A DNA stretch of 64,000 nt from Blautia schinkii DSM 10518 (GTDB lineage Bacteria; Bacillota; Clostridia; Lachnospirales; Lachnospiraceae), in contig JNKJ01000025.1 in assembly GCA_000702025.1 (NCBI GenBank), positions 44,216 to 108,215 of the forward strand, written 5' to 3'. The notes beneath the pieces are model-generated. The model worked only from the letters and a program-made list of their open reading frames with translations, was not told where the DNA came from and did not search any database. The position numbers were made by a program, and so were the translations under genes. Below are positions 25,699 to 34,432 of the stretch, piece by piece. Every line of letters starts with the position of its first letter. The stretch's first letter is position 1.

Positions 25699-25780
25699 AG
25701 TTTTCACCTTCTTTCTTTGAATGTTTTGCCTAAAAAAGGGTACAAAAAGAGCGGTCGGTATGGGATTTCCAACCGCTCCT
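25283..25780. repeat. Direct repeat block carrying holin and terminator, copy 2
   Basis: Partner of 22805-23298; it covers holin A, its leader and the terminator hairpin. Similarity ends close to the holin stop on one side and at the hairpin on the other. Confidence 0.85.
25747..25780 (-). terminator. Island terminator copy 3
   Basis: AAGAGCGGTCGG pairs with CCAACCGCTCC, 26 bases after the stop of the soluble protein at 25806. The minus strand runs into CGCTCTTTTTG. It separates the soluble protein gene from the holin/endolysin unit. Confidence 0.78.
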
Positions 25781-25805
25781 TCTTTTACTTCATAACATCC
25801 ATTCC

Positions 25806-26900
25806 TTATTCACGGAAATAATTAGGCCGTCTCCATCTGCCTGCATCTTTACCTGTATCTTTCCTTTTTTTATCTGACAATTTTAGAATATTTTGGCTCC
25901 AGTGCTTAGTCAACGGACCATCTCCACACCACTCTTTATACCAGTAACCACATATTAAATCATCACTATCCCATTCGAATACATACTGCCTTCTAGCACT
26001 CAGAAATTCCTTATCCTGATCAGGACGCCCAGGAAAACGGTAATGCTGCTCCCACCCTTCTTTCATTATACTATCTGTATAAATATAATTTTCAAACCAC
26101 ATCTCAGTTACAACTTGCCCGAAATAAAACAACGCATGCCCCATAGAAGATATTAGTTCTCCCTCATATGTTTGAAGCGTTATGCCTTTCAGTCTGGCTC
26201 CGCCTTTGTCATACTCGACCCGAATTATTTTTGTTTCTGTATAGATAAAAAATTCAATACTATATAAGTAATCAATCTCTGAATACCACATCCGTACTAA
26301 CAAACATCCGTCCCTGGCATAATCATACTCAATTTTGCCCGCAAGGTCTTTGGGTTCCCGCTTATACAATTTCCCTCGATATACATTAGAAACAACCAAA
26401 TCGTATATAGGGCTGATACAATAATAATCACCAAACGCAAGCGTACGTTTCCCAAACCTTTGATATAACTTTTCTGACTCCAGCCGCGAATATAATGTAT
26501 CATAATTATCTTTAAACATTTGATAAAGGACTAAATAAAGGGGCGCTGCTTCAAAAAATTTATCAATATATTTTTCTTCATTTACACCAAATTCCTGCAC
26601 AATACTCATTACTTCAGGAGATTTATGCCAATACGAATTTCTCCTACTAAACATATCTTCAAGACGGCAGAAACTTTCTTCAAGTGCTGCAATACTCTTT
26701 TTCGGATCCTTAATATCATATTCCAGAACCTTGAATACTTCTTCCGCCATTTCACTGGACAATATCTCGATTAAGGTGAGAAAACACTCCTCATTCAGAA
26801 GATTTCTATGGTAAAAGTAGAGACTGATGTTTTTCCAATAATCTGTATAGCATTGGCTATACCTTAATCTTTCACATAATGCAGCTAAGTTTTCACCCAT
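25806..26900 (-). CDS. Island soluble protein, family member A (candidate cognate immunity protein)
   Basis: About 364 residues, no signal peptide or membrane segment, no recognised family. It is paralogous to the protein at 20527-21630: LCERLRYSQCYTDYW, RFGKRTLAFGDYYCISPIYD, LQTYEGELISSMGHALF and the same GRWRRPNYFRE end. It is the first gene downstream of the RHS toxin, the normal place for the immunity gene of the toxin tip. A 390-base gap separates them, so it probably has its own promoter, which would allow constant protection. The start is uncertain: the ATG at 26900 matches its paralogues, but ATGs at 26912 and 26921 are also in frame. Confidence 0.75.
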   Translation of the reverse strand: MGENLAALCERLRYSQCYTDYWKNISLYFYHRNLLNEECFLTLIEILSSEMAEEVFKVLEYDIKDPKKSIAALEESFCRLEDMFSRRNSYWHKSPEVMSIVQEFGVNEEKYIDKFFEAAPLYLVLYQMFKDNYDTLYSRLESEKLYQRFGKRTLAFGDYYCISPIYDLVVSNVYRGKLYKREPKDLAGKIEYDYARDGCLLVRMWYSEIDYLYSIEFFIYTETKIIRVEYDKGGARLKGITLQTYEGELISSMGHALFYFGQVVTEMWFENYIYTDSIMKEGWEQHYRFPGRPDQDKEFLSARRQYVFEWDSDDLICGYWYKEWCGDGPLTKHWSQNILKLSDKKRKDTGKDAGRWRRPNYFRE

Positions 26901-26921
26901 ATATTTTATCATTCCTTTCAT

Positions 26922-27292
26922 TAAAGTTAAGGCACAAACATGTTACAAAAAATGTTACTACTTTCCATTCAATCTTTGACACCTCTTCTATCCTAAAAGA
27001 GTATGCTGTTGCAAATGAAGGCAATGTTCTCACTTATTTTGAATGCCTTATTTACCATAAAGGTTAGTATGGTAAACGCAACAATGACTAATATTAATTG
27101 TATTTGGAGAATGTGGGGCTTTGAACATCCCTATTTAATCATGTCCGAAAAAAATTTTCTTCTATACATTTGAAATTAGTTTATGTTAGAATTATTCCCC
27201 CTATATAAGGCAATGCTACATAGGGGGGTATATTCTATAACTTACATCTCCCACAAAAAACTGCTAAGAGATCGTCTAATATTTTTTACAAA
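26922..27292. other. Intergenic gap after the RHS gene, with one hairpin
   Basis: No gene with start, binding site and plausible length is visible on either strand in this 370-base AT-rich stretch. It contains CCCCCTAT (27197-27204) and ATAGGGGG (27220-27227), a perfect 8-base hairpin about 65-95 bases past the RHS stop. That may be the RHS terminator, although its T-tract is poor. The gap would be the natural place for a cognate immunity gene, and none is seen. Confidence 0.5.
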
Positions 27293-30200
27293 TCAATAAA
27301 GCGAATTGTAATTCCATGCCTCTAGTATCAAACGAATTGTATCCAGCTCCGTCTCTACGCTCAATCTTCCATATTTAGATGCTTTTTCCATCTCATTGTT
27401 AATCCACTTCATATATAAAGTGTTGTGAAGGTGTTGATGCAATCCTCTTTTTAAACGAATCTTATTTATTGGGTCATCTAAGCCAATCCCTACTCCTTTT
27501 AAGACTTTCCTAGCAGGTTCTGCAACTTTATGCCTTTTTGCAACTATATGATGCTCCTGTGTCTGTCCCTTATACCAAGGAGTTACCTTTACTTTTGCAA
27601 TGCTTGCATCTATTTTCCTTTTCGCTTCATCCCTGTAGTTTGCAGGATTATTATATATTCGATTCAGAATGCTTGTCCTGGGCCTTGCTATATAATTAGA
27701 AATTGAATTCCCAAAATTATTACTTGCCCTTTTAACGGATGGAGACCTTGAAATAAAAAAGCCTCCAATCAAACTTATTATAAGGGCACCTCCCGCAAAA
27801 ATTGATGAAATTGCCACGCTGCCACTGGGATCGGCCATATGGATGGGATTATTTTCACAATATGAAAATACGTTGTTTCCTAATACTGTATCATTGACTT
27901 GGCCATCTGCAATGATAAATCGCCGAATCTCCGGATCATAATACCGGGTTCTCAGATAATACATCCCCGTCTCATTATCGTAATAATATCCCCTATACCT
28001 AAACGGGTTCTGCACGCCGATGGTATCGGCAAGGCTTCCTGTAATGGACACAACCTTACCCCAGCTATCATACGTATATTTTACCACCACATTTCCGTCT
28101 GCGTCAACGAGAGCAATGACATCATTCTGGGCATTTCTAACGTAGAAGTAAATCTTCCCCTGAATCGTCACGGATACCAGATTTGCCTCGGAATCGTAGC
28201 GGTACCAATAAGTCTGCGTACCTGTCTTTTCGGAAACCAGCAGGTCGCCTGCCATGCGGTATTCCGTAGCCACGCCGTCCACAACCTTCTTTGTACGTGC
28301 TCCGTTATGGTCATAATAATACTGAATGCTTTTGCCGTTATTCACACCGGAAAGTTTCCGTCCCAGTGTCCAAGTAAAGGAAGTATCTCCCTTCGTGAGC
28401 ATATTTCCAATGGCGTCATATGTCATTTCCATACCGTTCCAGTTAAGAAGCTTATCCTTCCAGACAGTATCGTATACTCCCGCCTCCGTCCTGACTGCCG
28501 ATGCAGGCAGTGTATCCGCAGTGGTATATGCAAACTCCTTAACAGTGACAAGGTTTCCTCCCAGATCATATGCATAGGTAATGGTCTTGCCTAAAACATG
28601 ATTGTTTTCGCGGATTAGCTGGTTCAGCTCGTCGTACATGAAGGTGCTTTCCCCTGCTCCGTCCTTAATGCTGGTGATGTTTCCGTTGGCATCGTATGCA
28701 TATTCCAAGGTGTCATTTCCGTTCTTTACCGTCTTTGGAAGGCTGTAGCGGTTATTTGTCCCTACATCGAAATATGTGTAGGTCGTATTAAATACAGCCG
28801 GTGTGTTCCAGGATAGCTTAGCTGGCCTGCCGAATTTATCGTAGCTCGTTGTCCGGGTATAGCTTGTAGCGCACTTTGTTGTGACCTCTCTGCCGTCCTT
28901 GTCGTAAGTATAGGATGTATCCGCTGAGGACGTACCGCAGGTATGGTTCATCTGTACCATATTGTTGCTTACATCATAGGTGTAGGTATAGGAATTTCCC
29001 TGCTCATCCGTGACGCGCATCAGGCGGTCCAGGAGGTCATAGGACAGGAAATATGTCTTTCCGGACATGTGGGAAATCACCTGATAAAGATTTCCTTCTC
29101 TGTCATAAATGTACTCATTCAGCTTTTGTTCAGCATCCCCTGACGGGTCCTTGTAGAAGCTCAGCAGCATACGGTCCTGCTGGTCATAAGTATAGCGGAT
29201 ATAGCAGCCGTTTCCGTAAAGTACCTTTAACAGATTTCCGTTATTCGGCTCATATTCATAACCCACTACCTGTGTACCCGCCACCGACGCATTGAGCATA
29301 TTTCCGAAATTATCATACGCAAATTCATAATTAAAGCCGTTATGGCCAATTGAAGTCAGCCTGTCCTTGGTGTATGCATAGGCATTGGTCACTGTCTGCA
29401 GTGTACCGTCTATAGTCACATTCTGAGATACCCCGGCTAAACGCTCGGACTCATCATAAGTATAGGAAATTTTACTTCCCTTGCTGTCCAGCATGTACAC
29501 AAGCTGGTCTTTGTCATGGTTCCAATAATACTGAATGGTATTATTTCCTGCATCAGTTACCGTGCGCACATGATTCTGATTGTTTGTCATAGTTCTCGTA
29601 ATCCAAGTGCCCACAGCCTCATTGGCCGGATCCACGCAGCCGCTCTTAAGTACGTTTCCGGCGTTATCATAAGTAAGCTTATAGACCACTCCCTGTGCAG
29701 ACGTACCTTTGGTTACGTTGTGCTTGGTGTCATATTCGTATTTGAACTTATTTCCCTTGGCATCAATGACACCGGTCATATCGTTTTTGGTGTTATACTC
29801 AAATTTAACTGCCTGTTTCTGAGCATCTGTCACAGAAATAAGGTTGTTTTTGCTGTCGTAGGTGTAGGACTGCCCGTATTCCTCCCGGTACAGGGAAAGT
29901 CCGTCAAAAAATGCCATATTTGCATTGTGACAATAGGTATAGGATACCTTAATGCTGGTGTAATCATCCTTTGCCACGTAGACATCACTGAGGAACTGCC
30001 AGTCCAGAATGTCCGGGCTGAAGTTGGTGTAATGTACATCCTCGGCTCCTTCGGTGCCCACAAATATCACCTCAACACCAAAGCGGCGGGCCTTATCGTT
30101 ATCTGTTTCAGGCAGAGGGGTACCGCAGCCCCAGGCGTTCACCATAAATGTATCGCCGCCTTTGCCTTTGATATCCAGAGTCTTTGTAAGCTTTTTGTTC

Positions 30201-33200
30201 ATGCCTGGTTCGCCCACGAAACGGAAAATGTTTTTATCCAAGCCGCCTATGGTTTCTGTAACCTTATACGTTTTAATTCGCTCTACAATAGGAGCGACAT
30301 CAATTTGCAGTTGTTCTGAAGGCAGGTAAAGTAATTTTTCGTTTAGTCTGACCACATACCAAAGTTTACCGCCGAAATCTGTGGCTGTACCTCGGATATT
30401 TACGTTTTTGTTTATAGCAATTTCTTTTACTAAGGTACTCTTCGTGGACATATCTTCATACAGCTTTGCTGCAGTTTTAGTTTTTCCACGAGCCGCATTT
30501 CTGCACAGCGAAACCACCTGATGCTGGGGCAGATAGCCGAAGTAACGTGTTTTGTCAATCTGCATGCCCACATAATACCACTTTTTCCCGTCGGTGCCTG
30601 TCTTGGTATTTGCCACGGCAAGACTTGTCCATTTTGGTATATATTCTTCTACCGGTGTGCCTGTAGGGGACGCTGTCGAACGGAGAATTGCTCCGGTCAC
30701 GCCTACGGCTGCGGAGTTTACCCCCTGGCTGCCGCCCAGATACGGGACCGCCTGTGTATTGAGGATATAGCCCAGCTTACCGTCAGAGGTGCGTACGCGG
30801 TACCAGGTTTTATCTTCATTGGTGACAGTAAGCAATCCTGCAAGGTGTGTATTTTTCGTCACTGTGGCAACCGTAGTACCGGTTGTTGATGCGGTATATC
30901 GGATGATTGCCGAAGCTGCCGTAACGGTAAGAGCGCTCTGCACAGGTATGAATTCGTTTGTGCCTACAGACGTAATCTTGTCAAAGGCCCGTCCTGATTT
31001 TGTAAAACCACTGATCGTTCCAAGATGGAAATCTCCGTTGTCCACCAGATTTACACGACTTGGGGTATCTCCGGCTTCAAGCTGGGCCATATCTCCATAC
31101 ATGAGGCCAATGGCGTGCCACATTACCATATAAACCTTAACCACGGCACTGGCTGCATCCTCCGGAAGCGTAAATGTATTGGTAAGACGTACAAAATCTG
31201 TGGTAGTCTTTTTGAGTACCTCACTGTCTAAAAGCTGCTGGTTCCCGTCCTTGTCCTGGTAAGCAATCCTCAGGATAGCTCCGCCGTCCTCGGCGGTCTG
31301 CTTGACGGTTGCTTTCACATACATGGAGGCTGTATAGGTACCGCCTTTTTTAACCGTTACATTCTGCGCCCAGTATGCATAGCCGGTGAGGGTAGTACCT
31401 TCTGCTATCAAGGATTGATTCCCTACCTTAGAATTTTTACCGCTTTTATCAATATCGGTGCGTCCGGCTCCGGCAGGGGATACCTTGGAGGACCAGCCGC
31501 ACTTGTCTGCCTGGATGATTGGGTCCTTTAAAAGCTGTACCACATTTGCCTGGAGGCTTGTAGCGTTTTCAAGTCTGTTTGTATAATTGGACTCTTTGCT
31601 GTATTTTCCGCTTGCGGCATGTCCGAAGCCATCATGGATGTGGAGCAGGTTGCCTTTATTGTCAAATCGAAAAATCTCATTCCGGCCTTTATTATCTGTA
31701 AACTTAGTGCTGTTGTAACCATATGTGAGTGTCAGGCTGCCGCCTTTTACGGTACCTGCGTATTCTGTGATGGTTTTTACGCGGTAAGGCTTGGTAGTAT
31801 AGTAGGTATATTTTACCTTATAACCGTCTATGTTTGCCGCTTCTGTAAGCATATGATTGCTGTTATACGCATAGGTTATGGTTTCTCCGTCCATGTCCTT
31901 GATGGAAACCAGGTTCCCAGACGCATAGGTAAAGAGCTTTTTCTTGCCGGAAGGAGGTGTCATCTCTATTAAATCCGCCGCTTTTCCGGCACTGTCCTTA
32001 GAATACAGAAGGGTTGTCACGCGCCCTACACCATCCGTAAGCTTGGTGATACGGTTGTTTGCGTAGCCAATGGTAAGTGTGTTGCTGTTATTGTCTCTCA
32101 CCTTGATCAGGTAACCGTTTGCGTTGAAAACCAGGCAGTTTTCTTCTTTATCCTTGATGATATACGGCTCTGCTGCTCCTGTGTTGACTGTGAGCTTTAA
32201 ATCCAGGCCGGATTCTTCAAGCCATTCTTTTTTTGTTGAATCATAATAGAAGTAGTGGACGGTTCCATCTCCATCTACGTGTTTATAATATTCCGTGCCT
32301 GCAATAGTTACTTTTTTCAATGTCTGGTGATAGCTTAAGCGGAAGCCGTTTCCGTATCCGATGTTTTCTGTTCTGTTATTCGTGTTGTAGACATGGGACA
32401 GGCTTACAGGCATTCGGCTGCCGGACATTGTCAGAGTCTCATGTGTCAGAATCAAGTTTCCGTTGTAGTCATTCACGCAGGCAGTACCGGCGCGGCCGAT
32501 ATCCTGGCTGTGGTAGCTCCAATAGTCCTCAATGCCGGAATAGTTTACATAAGATATTTCAATTCTTGGCCGCATATCCTGATAGCCATTGTCGCAGTCA
32601 GAGGAAAGGAACTCTGTGTAACCGGATAATTCGTAAGGGTCTTTGAGCATCAGACCATTGTTGCTTCCGTTTGTATACCAGTCCTTCACCATGCGGGTGA
32701 TATCCAGGGTGATATATTTCTGCTTGTCTCCCTTGTATTTGCACAAATCCTCCACAGTCTCTTCATAAATGGGTTTATTGTACCAGTTAACCGTATTCGC
32801 GTCCCAGGTCTGAAGCACCTTGTGCACCTGGACCGTACGCTCCTTCTGGTCTTCTGCCAGGGATACCAGTACTAGTCTTGCGCCTACCACCATGTCCCCG
32901 GTGTTAATCTCCGGAAGCTCGAATTTAAGGAAGCTTCTCCAGATTTCGTTTCCTCCCATGGTTTTCAGAAGAATGTTGTTGTAAAAATTGTCCTCCTCGT
33001 ACAGGGAGGAGACTGATGCATCCTCAATATCTGCTGCCTTCTTAGAGGTAGTGGTGACCGGGTCGATGACAACCGGGTAGCTGCGTTTCGGATCATCCAG
33101 CCAATTTCTGTCAGGTGTGAAAGTAACTTTAACCGTTCCTTTTTTATCCTTTTCAAGGGTGAGCGCAATCTCTTCTGATTTTTCACCGTCGGCATCCTTC

Positions 33201-33790
33201 ATGTAAGGTGCGCATACGGAGAAAACTTCTTCTCCCTCTGGATTAATAAAGGATACGCATCTGCCGTTCTGCTCCGGCTCCAGATTTTTCATCTTATAGA
33301 TATAGGTAAAGCTGGCTGGTGCTTCCGGGCCTCTGAGAATTAAATCTTCTTTGACGCGCTCTCCGTGCACCCCGCAGACCAGGTCGGTGCTTTTCATTAT
33401 TTCATTGTAGCGAACCTGGTTCTTTTCTGTTTTCTGTACTTTCGTCTTGCTGCATCCTTCAATGGCCCAGGTAAGCTTCGCGTCACCCTTGGTCATGGCG
33501 ACAGTGCCCTGCTGGTTTGTCTGGTTTTTGAAGCGGATGTTAAAATCGCCTTTCTGGTTTGTGAAATCCTTTGGCTTTTTGTCCTGTTCACCTTTTGTTT
33601 CCGAAATGCTTTGGGCCTCATTCTCCTCTAAGCTTTCTTCGAAAAGGGAGTCGTCCATATCCTTCCAGGAACCATCCTTGTCCTGATAGTGAACCTGATC
33701 GAGATAGATTTCCGCTGTCGTGGAATGGTCCTGGTTTTCAAAAAATTTGGTGTTGCCGTTTCTTTTTGCTGTTAATTCTGTTCGTTTCAT
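27293..33790 (-). CDS. RHS-repeat polymorphic toxin with C-terminal AHH/HNH-like nuclease tip
   Basis: A 2165-residue protein starting at an ATG with GGAGG 8 bases upstream. The charged N-terminus (MKRTELTAKRNGNTKFFENQ) is not a signal peptide. A DNRLRE-like beta domain lies at about 253-415 (FLKFELPEI, VLQTWDANTVNWYNKP). RHS/YD repeats fill about 430-750 and 1250-1930. Between them are a carbohydrate-binding-like domain (about 753-920) and three SH3b-like units (about 950-1165). The RHS core RTRYYDPEIRRF ends at DPSG (about 1990). The last 175 residues hold a hydrophobic stretch (IFAGGALIISLIGGFF) and a nuclease-like tip with EHHIVAKRH (2079-2086), DDPINKIRL and LHQHLHNTLYMKW. The RHS shell encloses such tips and kills neighbouring cells by contact or after release. 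Confidence 0.93.
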   Translation of the reverse strand: MKRTELTAKRNGNTKFFENQDHSTTAEIYLDQVHYQDKDGSWKDMDDSLFEESLEENEAQSISETKGEQDKKPKDFTNQKGDFNIRFKNQTNQQGTVAMTKGDAKLTWAIEGCSKTKVQKTEKNQVRYNEIMKSTDLVCGVHGERVKEDLILRGPEAPASFTYIYKMKNLEPEQNGRCVSFINPEGEEVFSVCAPYMKDADGEKSEEIALTLEKDKKGTVKVTFTPDRNWLDDPKRSYPVVIDPVTTTSKKAADIEDASVSSLYEEDNFYNNILLKTMGGNEIWRSFLKFELPEINTGDMVVGARLVLVSLAEDQKERTVQVHKVLQTWDANTVNWYNKPIYEETVEDLCKYKGDKQKYITLDITRMVKDWYTNGSNNGLMLKDPYELSGYTEFLSSDCDNGYQDMRPRIEISYVNYSGIEDYWSYHSQDIGRAGTACVNDYNGNLILTHETLTMSGSRMPVSLSHVYNTNNRTENIGYGNGFRLSYHQTLKKVTIAGTEYYKHVDGDGTVHYFYYDSTKKEWLEESGLDLKLTVNTGAAEPYIIKDKEENCLVFNANGYLIKVRDNNSNTLTIGYANNRITKLTDGVGRVTTLLYSKDSAGKAADLIEMTPPSGKKKLFTYASGNLVSIKDMDGETITYAYNSNHMLTEAANIDGYKVKYTYYTTKPYRVKTITEYAGTVKGGSLTLTYGYNSTKFTDNKGRNEIFRFDNKGNLLHIHDGFGHAASGKYSKESNYTNRLENATSLQANVVQLLKDPIIQADKCGWSSKVSPAGAGRTDIDKSGKNSKVGNQSLIAEGTTLTGYAYWAQNVTVKKGGTYTASMYVKATVKQTAEDGGAILRIAYQDKDGNQQLLDSEVLKKTTTDFVRLTNTFTLPEDAASAVVKVYMVMWHAIGLMYGDMAQLEAGDTPSRVNLVDNGDFHLGTISGFTKSGRAFDKITSVGTNEFIPVQSALTVTAASAIIRYTASTTGTTVATVTKNTHLAGLLTVTNEDKTWYRVRTSDGKLGYILNTQAVPYLGGSQGVNSAAVGVTGAILRSTASPTGTPVEEYIPKWTSLAVANTKTGTDGKKWYYVGMQIDKTRYFGYLPQHQVVSLCRNAARGKTKTAAKLYEDMSTKSTLVKEIAINKNVNIRGTATDFGGKLWYVVRLNEKLLYLPSEQLQIDVAPIVERIKTYKVTETIGGLDKNIFRFVGEPGMNKKLTKTLDIKGKGGDTFMVNAWGCGTPLPETDNDKARRFGVEVIFVGTEGAEDVHYTNFSPDILDWQFLSDVYVAKDDYTSIKVSYTYCHNANMAFFDGLSLYREEYGQSYTYDSKNNLISVTDAQKQAVKFEYNTKNDMTGVIDAKGNKFKYEYDTKHNVTKGTSAQGVVYKLTYDNAGNVLKSGCVDPANEAVGTWITRTMTNNQNHVRTVTDAGNNTIQYYWNHDKDQLVYMLDSKGSKISYTYDESERLAGVSQNVTIDGTLQTVTNAYAYTKDRLTSIGHNGFNYEFAYDNFGNMLNASVAGTQVVGYEYEPNNGNLLKVLYGNGCYIRYTYDQQDRMLLSFYKDPSGDAEQKLNEYIYDREGNLYQVISHMSGKTYFLSYDLLDRLMRVTDEQGNSYTYTYDVSNNMVQMNHTCGTSSADTSYTYDKDGREVTTKCATSYTRTTSYDKFGRPAKLSWNTPAVFNTTYTYFDVGTNNRYSLPKTVKNGNDTLEYAYDANGNITSIKDGAGESTFMYDELNQLIRENNHVLGKTITYAYDLGGNLVTVKEFAYTTADTLPASAVRTEAGVYDTVWKDKLLNWNGMEMTYDAIGNMLTKGDTSFTWTLGRKLSGVNNGKSIQYYYDHNGARTKKVVDGVATEYRMAGDLLVSEKTGTQTYWYRYDSEANLVSVTIQGKIYFYVRNAQNDVIALVDADGNVVVKYTYDSWGKVVSITGSLADTIGVQNPFRYRGYYYDNETGMYYLRTRYYDPEIRRFIIADGQVNDTVLGNNVFSYCENNPIHMADPSGSVAISSIFAGGALIISLIGGFFISRSPSVKRASNNFGNSISNYIARPRTSILNRIYNNPANYRDEAKRKIDASIAKVKVTPWYKGQTQEHHIVAKRHKVAEPARKVLKGVGIGLDDPINKIRLKRGLHQHLHNTLYMKWINNEMEKASKYGRLSVETELDTIRLILEAWNYNSLY

Positions 33791-33832
33791 TTGATGTTCC
33801 TCCTAAATTTATTTCAAGTACATTTTTAATTC

Positions 33833-33847
33833 CGGTCTGCAGAACCG
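33833..33847. promoter_or_regulatory. Near-palindrome upstream of the RHS gene
   Basis: CGGTCTGCAGAACCG is a near-perfect palindrome 43 bases before the RHS start. A second perfect palindrome, AAGGAGCTCCTT, is at 33854-33865. Either could bind the XRE regulator encoded immediately upstream. No strong promoter could be fixed between that gene and the toxin. Confidence 0.4.
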
Positions 33848-33949
33848 ATTTGTAAGGAGCTCCTTGACATCTTCATGATAGCAAACATATGTTCTGTTTT
33901 GAATAGCAGATTTGTAGGATTTCCTGTCAATTTTGCAGGATATCAGCCC

Positions 33950-34177
33950 TTATTGGTCTTTTGGCGGATTAAGGATTTCCGTAACCTCAACATCAAGTAC
34001 ATCTGATATCTTCATCAAAAGCAAAATATTCATAGCTGTGGAACCATTTTCTATCCTGGAAACAGTAGTGTCAGATATGCCTAAGCTTTCTGCAAAGCTG
34101 AACTGGCTGATATCGCGGCCACGGCGAAGTCTTTTAATCCGTTTTCCTACTTCTATGAGTCTGTCACCATCGTTCAT
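33950..34177 (-). CDS. XRE-family helix-turn-helix regulator
   Basis: A 75-residue single-domain regulator from the ATG at 34177, which has AAAGGAGG upstream; the open frame extends to 34249 but without a binding site. The helix-turn-helix is at about residues 18-40: ISQFSFAESLGISDTTVSRIENGS. It is the gene just before the RHS toxin, same strand, 160 bases away, so it probably controls toxin expression (inference). Such small Cro/CI-like proteins usually repress by binding short palindromes. Confidence 0.85.
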   Translation of the reverse strand: MNDGDRLIEVGKRIKRLRRGRDISQFSFAESLGISDTTVSRIENGSTAMNILLLMKISDVLDVEVTEILNPPKDQ

Positions 34178-34351
34178 ATGTATTCTCCTCCTTTTGGTAT
34201 TTCGAACATTCGTTCTTACTTTTTTTATTATATCATAGTCGTCATACAATAAAACGGAACGAACGATTTTATTTACATTCCCTGGAGCGTGTTTGTATCA
34301 TAAGAAAGTAAATTTCTTCTTTTCAAACGGGCTAGAGTGCTTTTCTAACAC

Positions 34352-34397
34352 AAAAAATCAAGGCCCTGAAACACTAAATATGTCTCAAAGCCCTGAT
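34352..34397 (-). terminator. Strong rho-independent terminator after the ABC operon
   Basis: On the minus strand ATCAGGGCTTTGAGACA pairs with TGTTTCAGGGCCTTGAT over about 17 positions with a few G-T pairs, then TTTTTTG follows. It lies 36 bases past the ATPase stop at 34433. Confidence 0.85.
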
Positions 34398-34432
34398 AAC
34401 AAGGTATCCCAACCTCTAACTCTTCACTTATA

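Noticed and set aside
29516..30319. 267-codon open frame on plus within the RHS gene, and other long plus frames at 27.9-33.9 kb
   Set aside because: They mirror the repetitive RHS coding frame, lack ribosome sites and show no domain.
33864..33892. Perfect TTGACA on plus upstream of the RHS gene
   Set aside because: The matching -10 (ATATGT) is poor, and the promoter would point away from the toxin toward the opposite strand of the XRE gene.
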